NCBI GenBank assembly: GCA_964520785.1 | Contig: CAZFQG010000179.1 | Coordinates: 1-12,990, forward strand | Direction: 5' to 3' | Source of the DNA: CAZFQG01 sp964520785 | GTDB lineage: Bacteria; Planctomycetota; Planctomycetia; Pirellulales; Thermoguttaceae | DNA: 12,990 nucleotides | Shown here: positions 5,000 through 12,859 of the stretch, in pieces | Position numbering within the stretch: position 1 is the first letter of the stretch | How the letters are laid out: every line of letters begins with the position of its first letter | The notes under the pieces: generated by a model | The model's input: only the letters and a program-made list of their open reading frames with translations | Databases searched by the model: none | Told to the model about the DNA's origin: nothing | Translations under genes and position numbers: made by a program

Positions 5000-7663
5000 A
5001 TGAGATTTCATCCCCGGCACTGCCTCCTGGCGGCGTTTGCCGTTTTTCTCCCGGTTTCCACGGTCGTGGGGCTGGAGGTGGACCCGATTCTCCTTTGGTC
5101 GTTTGAGCAATTCCAGACGACGGAACCGCGGGTTCTGGATGAGTCGGGGAATGCCCACCACGGGACGTTTTCCGGTGGTACGGCCGCACAGAGGCCCAAC
5201 GGACCGGTCGGGGACTTCTATCTTTCCCCCAATAACACGTTGTTGGCGGCGACGAACTCGACCGGGGCCGGCCTCGGCCTTTCGGGGGATTATACCTTCT
5301 CGGTCTGGTTCCAGGGATACGCCGCCAGTGCGAACGGGGTGATTGGTGGAGCCTACGGCGACGGATCCGTACCCGGCTTCGGGTTGTACTTCCTGGGAGG
5401 GAGTCACAAGCTGGCATACTACCACGTCGAGTCAACCTCTCCGTTCCGATACAACGGCGTCACTTCAACGGAATCGTACGCGGAAGGATGGCACCACGCC
5501 GCGGCCGTTTTCAAAAAGGGGGTCGGTTCCACGCTGTACGTCGACGGCGTCGCGGTCGGGACGGACAATTCCCACTCTTCGGGAATCTCGTCGTTGCCGA
5601 AACCGTTTACGATCGGCGGGCAAGACTATTTGTCTCCGCGTTACTATCAGGGGGGCATCGATCAGGTTATGCTTTTCGACGAGGCTCTCAGCCCGGCCCA
5701 GATCGCGGAGCTTTACGCCCAGGGGGAGGATCCCGGCGATCCCCCGGACCCGCCGAACCCGATCTTTTCGAAGCTGTACTCGGTTTCCGCCGGAAATTAC
5801 TGTCTGGCGGGGACGTGCGTCGACTATAACGGGGACGGCAGGAAGCAGCTTCTGTTCAACTCGCGTTCGAACAACCTGCTCGAGATGCGAAACGCCGACG
5901 ACGGCAGCATCATCTGGAGCAAGCCCTTCGCGGGGGCGAATCAGTCGCTGATGGCGTACGACGTCGATGGAGACGGCGATTTCGAAATACTCTACACCGT
6001 TTCCGGCCCGGGACGTCTTTACTTGCTGGATCACGATGGGAATACGATCGACTATTGGGATTCCGGAGACAACAAACTGGGCAACTCGCCGGTGATCATC
6101 GACGGCGACGGCGACGGCGCCCTCGACGGCTATTTCGGATCGCGAACGCAATACCTGCTACGCATCGGCTTTGAAGATCCGAGCAATATCCAAGAGCTGG
6201 GCCGGAGGACGCCGTGGAGCCAATGCGGTGCCCACACCTCGGCCAAGGACGTCGACAATGACGGCAAATGGGACCTCTTCGCCGGAACCGGCGACGACGC
6301 GGGTTCGAACAACGGCGTGTTGCATCGTTACGACCCGGTTGACTTGAGCACCGTCTGGTCCTATTTCACCAACGACAACGCCTCCAGCGCCGATGCGGTT
6401 TTGGTCGATATCGACGGCGACGGCCAAGTCGAAATCATCAAGTCGGTGGACAATTACGCCGGCGACGACGCCCATGACGCGATTCACGCGTTTAAGGTTG
6501 ACGGAACGCACCTCTGGTCACGTCCCGGCTTTTCCGGAGAGGATTCCCCCAACGTGGCGGATCTGGACGGGGACGGCGAGATCGAGATTATCGGGATGAC
6601 GTTCGGCAATGTCGTTTACTGCCTCAACGCGGATGGCAGCGTACGGTGGCAGGTGGACCTGCGGCCGGAGCTTACGGACGCGGCCCACGCCTACATGACT
6701 CCCATTCTCGTCGATCTGGATGGAGAAAAGGGCCTGGAAATCCTGGCGATGACCAACGGGGGGTATTCCGGGACGCTGGGTCACGGCAAGGTCTTCGCCC
6801 TCGACGTGGAAGGGAACATCCTGGCCGAGTACGACGTTGGGGGAAACCGCTATTGGGGGGAGGCCTTTGTCGCGAACGTGGATGACGACCCCTTCCTCGA
6901 AATAGTCCTCAGCGGAAACGGCGGGTATGACGTCATCAAAACCAAGGGGTATGGTCCCGACGTCGAGTACTTCCAGCGGCGCCGAAGCTATACGCGCAAC
7001 AACGTGATTCCGTGGGCGTATGAGGACGACTACTTCATCTACCGCGGAACGAAAATCAACGTCGAGAACGAAACGGACGATCTGGTCCTGGTCAGGCAGC
7101 CGAACGGCCAGTATTCCCCACAAGGCGTATTCATGACGGACGTCCTGACGCTACCGACGGACGAATTTCGTTTCACCACCCTGGTATACGAAACGGAAGC
7201 CCCGCCTGGGACTTCGATCACGGTGAACGTGCTCGACGACAGCGGCCAAGTGGTCTTGACGAATGTCGCCAGCGGAGCCCACCTGGAACTGGCCCATGCC
7301 GTCCGGCTTCAGTTCATTCTGGCGACGACCGACGGCGGCCTGACGCCGCATCTGGACTTCTATTCTCTGGCGTTCGATAAGATTCCGCCGCTGGAAGGAG
7401 ACCTCAACGGCGACGGTTTCGTCGGCAGTGCCGATCTGGACATCGTCCGGTCGAATTGGGGGAATGAAGTCACTCCGGGTGATCTTGGCGCCGGCGACCC
7501 GTCCGGGGACGGTGTCGTCGGAAGCGCCGATTTGGACTTGGTGCGAGCGAACTGGGGGAGTTCTCGCGCCGCCGCCGTGCCGGAGCCCGGAAATCTCGTG
7601 ATGTTGCTGTTGCTCATCCTGGCGGGAATCGCCGGACGCGGCGGAACACGGGCCGTTTCGTAA
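5000..7663 (+). CDS. Exported LamG / FG-GAP-VCBS propeller / dockerin-like PEP-CTERM protein
   Basis: From ATG 5000 this is an 887-residue exported protein. Residues 1-25 form a signal peptide with basic RFHPRH and a hydrophobic LLAAFAVFLPVSTVV core. A LamG/concanavalin-like domain covers about 30-240 (YTFSVWFQGY, GWHHAAAVFKKG, LYVDGVAVG, GGIDQVMLFDEALSPAQI). A proline-rich linker follows at about 243-252. About 255-655 holds FG-GAP/VCBS-type calcium-binding repeats such as DYNGDGRKQLLF, DVDGDGDFEILY, DVDNDGKWDLFAG, DIDGDGQVEIIK and DLDGDGEIEIIG, expected to fold as a beta-propeller. An unassigned beta-rich region spans 657-795. Two dockerin-like EF-hand repeats follow at about 800-855. The C-terminus at 859-887 is VPEP, a hydrophobic helix and a basic tail, i.e. 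PEP-CTERM sorting. An in-frame GTG at 4952 would add 16 residues, but it sits only a few bases from the predicted transcription start and spoils the signal peptide. Neither start has a clear ribosome binding site. Likely a surface glycan- or protein-binding factor; its ligand is unknown. Confidence 0.85.
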   Translation: MRFHPRHCLLAAFAVFLPVSTVVGLEVDPILLWSFEQFQTTEPRVLDESGNAHHGTFSGGTAAQRPNGPVGDFYLSPNNTLLAATNSTGAGLGLSGDYTFSVWFQGYAASANGVIGGAYGDGSVPGFGLYFLGGSHKLAYYHVESTSPFRYNGVTSTESYAEGWHHAAAVFKKGVGSTLYVDGVAVGTDNSHSSGISSLPKPFTIGGQDYLSPRYYQGGIDQVMLFDEALSPAQIAELYAQGEDPGDPPDPPNPIFSKLYSVSAGNYCLAGTCVDYNGDGRKQLLFNSRSNNLLEMRNADDGSIIWSKPFAGANQSLMAYDVDGDGDFEILYTVSGPGRLYLLDHDGNTIDYWDSGDNKLGNSPVIIDGDGDGALDGYFGSRTQYLLRIGFEDPSNIQELGRRTPWSQCGAHTSAKDVDNDGKWDLFAGTGDDAGSNNGVLHRYDPVDLSTVWSYFTNDNASSADAVLVDIDGDGQVEIIKSVDNYAGDDAHDAIHAFKVDGTHLWSRPGFSGEDSPNVADLDGDGEIEIIGMTFGNVVYCLNADGSVRWQVDLRPELTDAAHAYMTPILVDLDGEKGLEILAMTNGGYSGTLGHGKVFALDVEGNILAEYDVGGNRYWGEAFVANVDDDPFLEIVLSGNGGYDVIKTKGYGPDVEYFQRRRSYTRNNVIPWAYEDDYFIYRGTKINVENETDDLVLVRQPNGQYSPQGVFMTDVLTLPTDEFRFTTLVYETEAPPGTSITVNVLDDSGQVVLTNVASGAHLELAHAVRLQFILATTDGGLTPHLDFYSLAFDKIPPLEGDLNGDGFVGSADLDIVRSNWGNEVTPGDLGAGDPSGDGVVGSADLDLVRANWGSSRAAAVPEPGNLVMLLLLILAGIAGRGGTRAVS

Positions 7664-7664
7664 G

Positions 7665-7670
7665 AGGAGG
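7665..7670 (+). promoter_or_regulatory. Ribosome binding site for the DUF1559 gene
   Basis: A perfect AGGAGG lies 5 bases ahead of the ATG at 7676 and only one base past the upstream stop. It fixes the start and supports co-transcription with the preceding LamG gene. Confidence 0.8.
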
Positions 7671-7675
7671 AAACA

Positions 7676-8605
7676 ATGAAGCGAAATTCCGGTTTTACCC
7701 TGGTGGAACTACTGGTCGTCATCGCGATCATAGGAATCCTGATTGCCCTTTTGTTGCCGGCGGTTCAGGCGGCGCGTGAGGCGGCCAGACGACTTCAGTG
7801 CCAGAACAACCTGAAACAGATCGGACTGGCGCTGCACATGCACCATGACGCGAAGGGCTCGCTTCCGCCGCTGTGCAACCACGAATGGGCCGAGAGCGTC
7901 CGCCAGATGAGTTTCCACTATACTTGGGTGGCTTGGTCCTCTCCCTATTTCGAGGCCGGGCCGCTCTACGAGGGAATCAATTTCGAAATTCCGCCCTGGG
8001 TGGGGAACGTGAACCTGCGGCTGCGCGAGACGCCGCTTCCGACATTCGATTGCCCCTCCGACCCGGAGGTGGGGTTGGCGTTTTTCGGGGCGACTCCCCA
8101 GGCGCCTCGGGGAACGTATTGGGCACGGGGGAACTACTGCGCCAACGTCGGCATTGGACCGATTCCCTCCCGGAACGACCCGAAGCCGAACGCCGTTTTT
8201 TCGTACAACAGCAAAACCCGATTCCGCGATTTTACCGATGGCACGTCGCACACGGCCATGGTCGCGGAAATCATCAACGTCCCGGGGGACGATTTCCGGG
8301 GCGTGCTCTACACGACGAGTTATCCGCATTACCGACACGACCGCGTACCGAACAGCCCTTTGCCGGACGAGTTGCGCGGCGGCCAGTACAAGTGCTGCGT
8401 GAGTTCGGACGACGCACCCTGCATTACGCCGTATACGCACAACAATCCGGAAGGCGCGCTGGTGACCGCGCGGAGCAAGCACCCGGGCGGCGTGCAGGTT
8501 CTGCTGGGAGACGGCAGCGCCCGGTTCGTGAACAACACCATAAACTTGACTGCCTGGCGGGCTCTCTCAACGCCGGCCGGCGGCGAGATTATTGACGAGG
8601 ATTAG
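7676..8605 (+). CDS. DUF1559 pseudopilin-like protein (H-X9-DG type)
   Basis: This 309-residue protein starts with a type IV prepilin leader: a short basic MKRNSG, a cleavage site after G6, then FTLVELLVVIAIIGILIALL as the hydrophobic helix that anchors the protein and packs in pilus-like fibres. The planctomycete DUF1559 hallmark AVQAAREAARRLQCQNNLKQ follows, leading into IGLALHMHHDAKGSLPP. Near the C-terminus HPGGVQVLLGDG fits the H-X9-DG signature exactly. The family is hugely expanded in planctomycetes and its role is not settled; members are thought to be exported by a type II secretion/type IV pilus-like system. Here it sits between PEP-CTERM LamG genes, with 12 bases to the gene before it and about 55 bases to the start of the one after. 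A role in assembling or displaying the LamG proteins is possible but inferred. Confidence 0.93.
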   Translation: MKRNSGFTLVELLVVIAIIGILIALLLPAVQAAREAARRLQCQNNLKQIGLALHMHHDAKGSLPPLCNHEWAESVRQMSFHYTWVAWSSPYFEAGPLYEGINFEIPPWVGNVNLRLRETPLPTFDCPSDPEVGLAFFGATPQAPRGTYWARGNYCANVGIGPIPSRNDPKPNAVFSYNSKTRFRDFTDGTSHTAMVAEIINVPGDDFRGVLYTTSYPHYRHDRVPNSPLPDELRGGQYKCCVSSDDAPCITPYTHNNPEGALVTARSKHPGGVQVLLGDGSARFVNNTINLTAWRALSTPAGGEIIDED

Positions 8606-8646
8606 TGTTTCGAGTTTTCGTGTATTCCGTCTGTTTTCGCAACGTG

Positions 8647-8652
8647 AGGAGG
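8647..8652 (+). promoter_or_regulatory. Ribosome binding site deciding the start at 8661
   Basis: A perfect AGGAGG lies 8 bases before ATG 8661. The longer open frame starts at 8592, inside the end of the DUF1559 gene, but that start lacks such a site and would add 23 residues in front of the signal peptide. This site therefore selects 8661. Confidence 0.8.
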
Positions 8653-8660
8653 ATTCGCCC

Positions 8661-10127
8661 ATGAAGAATCTGTTTTGTTGGTGTCTTGTCGCGGGGTTGC
8701 TGACGCACCTCGGCGGACAAGCCTTGGCCCAAGATGTGTGGGATATGTCCGGATTCGACCGGCACGGAACCTTCACGACCGGGGTTCCCCCGGTGTTCGT
8801 GGACGATGGGAGCGGCCCGTTCGGGACCCCCTACTACGATTTCGGCGGGGCGATGGCGGCCTCCGACGTTCCCAGCGATTGGGGGCTCGGCGGCTCGTAC
8901 ACGATGTCCCTGTGGTTCGAGGGATATGATATCGCTTCGCTGGGAGCAAACGCGGTCATCGCCGGCAGTTACGCCGACGGGAGCGTTCCCGGATTCGGGC
9001 TGTACTTCCAGGGCTCGGGGGGAAAACAGAATACCCTCACCTTCTACCACGTATCGACGACATCACCGTTTACTTTCGTCGGCGCGGGTACGACCCAGAA
9101 TATGGGTTCCGGTTGGCACAACGCCACGGCCGTCTTCGAGGAGGGAGTCGGGCTGTCCTTCTATTTGGACGGCAGCCTCGAACAGTTCAGCCCCTCGACG
9201 GTACCCGGCGTTTCCGTGTTCGCGAAGCCGTTCACCGTCGGAGGCCAGGATTACTCCGCGCCTCGGACGTTCGACAATGGAATCGACGAGGTGAAGCTCT
9301 TCAACCGCGCGCTTTCGGCCGCGGAGGTCGCGGAGTTGGTCGCGTCGAACACGGCGACCGGCGCCGTCCTGGACTGGACTTTCGATGCGCAGGGGCCGCC
9401 CCGCCCCGTGGACGTCCCTGACTTCTCGGGGAATGAACGCCATGGTTATTACAAGGGAACCGCCAGGTGCGTCGACGACGGTAGCGGCCCGGCCGGGTTA
9501 TACTACGCGGCCGACGGCGCGTCGATGATCGAGTCGGACTGGATTCCGGGAGAACTGACCGGCAGCTACAGCGTGGCCGCCTGGTTCGAGGGGCACGACG
9601 CCGCCTCGACCAATGAGGTGATCTTCGGTAGCTATGCCGACGGCTCGGCGCCCGGATTCGTTCTGCAGTTCGTCGGCGATCCGCGTCACGGGGACGATCA
9701 GCTTCTGGCGTTCCACGTCTCGAAGACGAGTCCCTTCACTTATTCGAGCGTGAAAAGCCCTCAGAGCTATCACGAGGGGTGGCATCAGGCGGTGTTGGTC
9801 TTTGAGGAGGCCGTGGGTCTTCGACTCTACGTCGACGGCGATTTCGTCGCGGAAAACACCTCACTCGGCGAGGGAATCGGGGAGTTCGCGCTCCCCTTCA
9901 CCGCCGGCGGCCAAGCCTACAAGACCGAACGGAATTTCAACGGCGGCCTGGACGAGATCCTCGTCTACGACCGTGCCTTGACGGCCGGCGAAATCGCCGG
10001 CCTGTATGCGAATACCATTCCCGCCGGCGCGTTGCTCCACTGGGGATGCATCCCCGAGCCGGGAGTGGCCGTGTTTCTCGCCGGGCTCGTCTTCGCGGGC
10101 CTTTTCCGGCGAAATCGAAGAGCGTAA
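8661..10127 (+). CDS. Exported double-LamG PEP-CTERM protein without dockerin
   Basis: This is a 488-residue exported protein. Residues 1-23 are a signal peptide (MKNLFCWCLVAGLL...QALAQ, cleavage after ALA or AQ). A first LamG unit occupies about 25-232 (SYTMSLWFEGYDIASLG, GSYADGSVPGFGLYF, GWHNATAVFEEG, FTVGGQDY, GIDEVKLFNRALSAAEV). A second covers about 235-455 (SYSVAAWFEGHDAAST, GSYADGSAPGFVLQF, VGDPRHGDDQL, GWHQAVLVFEE, LRLYVDG, GLDEILVYDRALTAGEI). The C-terminus has a PEP-CTERM anchor at about 463-488: IPEPG, a hydrophobic helix and the basic RRNRRA. LamG folds commonly bind sugars or proteins at the cell surface. Unlike its two relatives here it lacks the dockerin-like segment: the text passes straight from GALLHWG to the IPEPG box. 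The first unit also lacks the leading LxWxFD strand seen at the start of the second. Ligand unknown. Confidence 0.85.
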   Translation: MKNLFCWCLVAGLLTHLGGQALAQDVWDMSGFDRHGTFTTGVPPVFVDDGSGPFGTPYYDFGGAMAASDVPSDWGLGGSYTMSLWFEGYDIASLGANAVIAGSYADGSVPGFGLYFQGSGGKQNTLTFYHVSTTSPFTFVGAGTTQNMGSGWHNATAVFEEGVGLSFYLDGSLEQFSPSTVPGVSVFAKPFTVGGQDYSAPRTFDNGIDEVKLFNRALSAAEVAELVASNTATGAVLDWTFDAQGPPRPVDVPDFSGNERHGYYKGTARCVDDGSGPAGLYYAADGASMIESDWIPGELTGSYSVAAWFEGHDAASTNEVIFGSYADGSAPGFVLQFVGDPRHGDDQLLAFHVSKTSPFTYSSVKSPQSYHEGWHQAVLVFEEAVGLRLYVDGDFVAENTSLGEGIGEFALPFTAGGQAYKTERNFNGGLDEILVYDRALTAGEIAGLYANTIPAGALLHWGCIPEPGVAVFLAGLVFAGLFRRNRRA

Positions 10128-10133
10128 GCCAAA

Positions 10134-10139
10134 GGAGGT
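10134..10139 (+). promoter_or_regulatory. Ribosome binding site for the second double-LamG gene
   Basis: GGAGGT, part of a longer AAAGGAGGT complementary to the 16S rRNA tail, lies 6 bases before ATG 10146 and 6 bases past the previous stop. It is the strongest ribosome binding site in the window and supports an operon with high expression of this gene. Confidence 0.85.
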
Positions 10140-10145
10140 AAGCTA

Positions 10146-11822
10146 ATGCGATTTTATCCATTTGTTATGACGGTGGTGCTTGCCGCCACCTGTGCCGGCG
10201 TCGCGGTCGCACAGACCGTCGAAGACGCGTCCGGCAACGAGCGAGTCGGACTGCTCGGGCTCGGAGTACCGCCGGCGGTGATCGACGATGGAAGTAGTCC
10301 CACCGGCACCCCCTATTTCCGATTCGGCGGAAGTCCGGTCATGTCGGCCGAGGCGTCCCAGGATTGGGGCATTAACGGCTCCTACACCTTGTCGCTGTGG
10401 TTCGAGGGATACGATATCGCGACCTTGAACACCAACGCGGTCCTCGGGGGGAGCTACGCCGATGGGAGCGTTCCCGGTTTCGGCGTGTTTTTTCTCGGTG
10501 CAAAGGGGGTGGTGAACCAGATCGGCGCCTATCATGTGTCGCAGACGAACCCCTTCACGTTCAATGTCGTCCAAGACTGGCAGGACTTGAGCGTCGGGTG
10601 GCATCACGTGGGGCTCGTTTTCGAAGAAGGCGTCGGTTCGTCGCTTTACATTGACGGCGTCCTGTCCGACGCCGATTCGACGGTCACCGCGGGAGTCGCC
10701 GAGTACCAAAGGCGGTTTTCCATCGGCGGCCAGGATTATTCCACCGCGCGACCCTTCGCCGGAGGCATCGACGACGCGATCCTGTATCCCCGCGCGCCGA
10801 GCCCGACGGAAATCAGCGCGATCTACGCCGGGAACGCGCCCTCCGGCGCGGCACTCCACTGGGAGTTCGATTCCATCGACCTGCCCCCCGCCGACGTCCC
10901 GGACCTGTCGGGGAACAATCGGGACGGATACTTCACCGTCGAGGGGCCGACCGCGGTAAACGACGGTACCGGACCTCACGAGGGGTATCTGATGTTGGAC
11001 GGTACCGGCTTCGTCAACAGCGGATGGAAACCCAGCGAACTGACCGGCAGCTACACCGTCGCCGCATGGTTCCAGGGACACGACGCGGCCGCGACCAATG
11101 AAACGGTCTTCGGCAGCTATTCCGACGGCGCCAATCCAGGTTTCGTCTTGCAGTTCGTCGGGGACCCTCGCCACGGAGACGATCAACTGGTCGCCTATCA
11201 CGTGACGACGACGAGTCCCTTCACCTACGCGACGGTGAAAAGCCCGGAAAGCTATCACGACGGCTGGCACCACGCGGTTCTGGTCTTCGAAGAAGGAATC
11301 GGGCTTCGCCTGTACGTGGATGGAGCCAAGGTGGCGGAGGATGCGAGCGTCACCGAGGGGGTTTCGCAATTCCCGGTCGCTTTCTCCGCGGGCGGTCAGA
11401 ACTATACGGCCCAGCGGCCGTTCACGGCCGGACTCGACGAGGTGCTCGTCTTCGATACGGCCTTCTCCGATGCTCAGGTCTTGGACCTCTACAATAACAA
11501 CACCGCGACGGGGGCCCTCCTCCACTGGGCGTTTGACGCCGACGCGCAGAACCTTCCGGGCGACCTCAACGGCGACGGCACCGTCGGCAGCGCCGACTTG
11601 GATATCGTCCGCGCGAATTGGGGAGCAACGGTGGAGCCGGGTTGTCTCTCCTGCGGCGATCCGTCCGGAGACGGCTCGGTCGGCTCGGCCGACCTGGATA
11701 TCATCCGCGCGAATTGGGGAGCGACCGCCGCGGCGGCCGTCCCTGAGCCGAGCGGATTGGCGTTGTTGGCCTTGTCCGGCATGGTGTTGGCCGGTCTTGG
11801 TTCGCGCCGCGGTCGCAAGTAA
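10146..11822 (+). CDS. Exported double-LamG dockerin-like PEP-CTERM protein
   Basis: This 558-residue exported protein is a paralogue of the gene immediately upstream. Residues 1-23 are a signal peptide (FVMTVVLAATCAGVAVAQ). The first LamG unit is at about 24-233 (SYTLSLWFEGYDIATL, GSYADGSVPGFGVFF, GWHHVGLVFEEG, FSIGGQDY, GGIDDAILYPRA). The second is at about 236-460 (SYTVAAWFQGHDAAAT, VGDPRHGDDQL, GWHHAVLVFEEG, GLRLYVDG, GLDEVLVFD). Two dockerin-like EF-hand loops follow at about 470-528, each with a D-x-N/S-x-D-G calcium loop and then GSADLDI(V/I)(R)ANWG. The C-terminus from about 531 is VPEP, a hydrophobic segment and RRGRK, a PEP-CTERM anchor. It therefore carries both a potential cohesin-binding module and a sorting anchor. 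It is expected at the cell surface or in secreted matrix. No cohesin gene is visible in the window, so the dockerin partner is unknown. Confidence 0.86.
   Translation: MRFYPFVMTVVLAATCAGVAVAQTVEDASGNERVGLLGLGVPPAVIDDGSSPTGTPYFRFGGSPVMSAEASQDWGINGSYTLSLWFEGYDIATLNTNAVLGGSYADGSVPGFGVFFLGAKGVVNQIGAYHVSQTNPFTFNVVQDWQDLSVGWHHVGLVFEEGVGSSLYIDGVLSDADSTVTAGVAEYQRRFSIGGQDYSTARPFAGGIDDAILYPRAPSPTEISAIYAGNAPSGAALHWEFDSIDLPPADVPDLSGNNRDGYFTVEGPTAVNDGTGPHEGYLMLDGTGFVNSGWKPSELTGSYTVAAWFQGHDAAATNETVFGSYSDGANPGFVLQFVGDPRHGDDQLVAYHVTTTSPFTYATVKSPESYHDGWHHAVLVFEEGIGLRLYVDGAKVAEDASVTEGVSQFPVAFSAGGQNYTAQRPFTAGLDEVLVFDTAFSDAQVLDLYNNNTATGALLHWAFDADAQNLPGDLNGDGTVGSADLDIVRANWGATVEPGCLSCGDPSGDGSVGSADLDIIRANWGATAAAAVPEPSGLALLALSGMVLAGLGSRRGRK
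11595..11723 (+). repeat. Near-identical 33-bp dockerin repeats, 96-bp period
   Basis: Positions 11595-11627 and 11691-11723 encode the same ADLDI(V/I)RANWGA segment of the two dockerin-like EF-hand units and differ at only a few bases. The 96-bp period equals 32 codons. The related gene ending at 7663 has the same pair, with more divergent bases. This is an internal duplication inside the coding sequence. Confidence 0.75.
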
Positions 11823-11968
11823 GGTGTGTCGCCTTCGCAGTAACCGGAAACCGACGATTCTCAATCCCCGGGGGCGTGTTCATCGCACCCTCCGGGGAGC
11901 GGAGCCGTCGGATGCTTTCTTCGGATCGTTTGCATGTCGTTGTCAACACGGACCCCTAGCGATCAGTC
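11823..11968. other. Spacer between the LamG cluster and the deacetylase gene
   Basis: This 146-base gap has short G+C-rich self-complementary bits, such as CCCCGGGG near 11866-11874, but no hairpin followed by a T tract and no convincing -35/-10 pair. The downstream gene could be read through from the LamG operon or have its own unrecognised promoter. Confidence 0.4.
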
Positions 11969-12859
11969 ATGAAAATCGCCGTTACGCTGGATTTGGAGAT
12001 GTCCCGGCATTATCCTAAACGGGGAATGACCCGTTGGGATTACGAGAAAGGAAATCTCGACGACGCGAGCAAAGAGTATACGCTTCGCGCGGCGCGGCGG
12101 TTGAAGGAGGCCGGCGGCGTTCTCAACGCGTTCGTTCTGGGGCGGACCCTGGAACAGGAGAACGTCGATTGGCTCTTGGATCTGATCGAGGGAGGCCATC
12201 AACTGGGCAATCATACTTATGATCACGTCAAACTGGTTGCCCGGTCTCCAGAGACGCTCCAGTTTCGCTTCAAGCGAGCCCCCTGGCTGTTACGGGGGGT
12301 ACCGGTGGAAGAGGCGATCGTCGACAACATCAGGATGGCCGAGGAGGCGATGCGAACCCGGCTGGGAGTGACTCCGGTCGGTTTCTGCTGCCCCTATGGA
12401 TTTCCGGACGGGTTGACGCGCAGGCCCGATTTGCAGAGAATGCTCCACGACTTCGGGTACCGATGGGTGATTAGCCATTACCGCGAGGCGCCCGAGATTC
12501 CCAGGACCGGCCCCGGCTCGCGGGAGTTCGGGCGGATTTCCAAGAACGTGGCGAGGGTCCAGCCCTATCGGTACCCGATCGATCTGGTGGAACTCCCGAT
12601 CGGTTGTCCTACGGACGTGATGGTCTTCCGGAGCCGGCGTTGGAAATTGGATGAGTTCGTCGCGATGGTCGAGCGGTGCTGCCGGTTCGCCATCGAGCGG
12701 GACTTGACGTTTCACTTCGCGTCCCACCCGTCCTGCCTGGGCGTGGTCGATCCGGAGTTGAAAACCATCGGCCGCATTTGCGAAATCGTGGAGGAATCGG
12801 GGAAGGCCGCAAGGCTTGCCTCATTGACTCAAATTGCCAAGGAAGTGGAGGGGAAATGA
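11969..12859 (+). CDS. Polysaccharide deacetylase (NodB-like, carbohydrate esterase 4 superfamily)
   Basis: This 296-residue protein resembles NodB/CE4 deacetylases, which remove acetyl groups from amino sugars or O-acetylated glycans using a divalent metal. The N-terminal motif is TLDLE (residues 6-10), where typical members have TFDD; D8 is kept but the second acidic residue is displaced. The metal-binding HxxxH is clear as GNHTYDH, with H82 and H86. CPYGFPDG (141-148) corresponds to the RxPxG motif, and HFASHPS with H253 corresponds to the C-terminal LxH motif. There is no signal peptide, so it should act in the cytoplasm, perhaps on a lipid-linked or nucleotide-linked sugar or a small substrate, as in the PuuE-like branch. 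The start ATG at 11969 has no strong ribosome binding site but leaves the first motif at the expected place. The stop overlaps the next gene as ATGA. Substrate is unknown. Confidence 0.8.
   Translation: MKIAVTLDLEMSRHYPKRGMTRWDYEKGNLDDASKEYTLRAARRLKEAGGVLNAFVLGRTLEQENVDWLLDLIEGGHQLGNHTYDHVKLVARSPETLQFRFKRAPWLLRGVPVEEAIVDNIRMAEEAMRTRLGVTPVGFCCPYGFPDGLTRRPDLQRMLHDFGYRWVISHYREAPEIPRTGPGSREFGRISKNVARVQPYRYPIDLVELPIGCPTDVMVFRSRRWKLDEFVAMVERCCRFAIERDLTFHFASHPSCLGVVDPELKTIGRICEIVEESGKAARLASLTQIAKEVEGK

Noticed and set aside
10143..11864. A 573-codon open frame on the minus strand, antisense to the second double-LamG gene
   Set aside because: It mirrors a well-supported gene with signal peptide, LamG, dockerin and PEP-CTERM parts. 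Long antisense frames are expected in G+C-rich DNA with biased third positions, and its product shows no recognisable domain.
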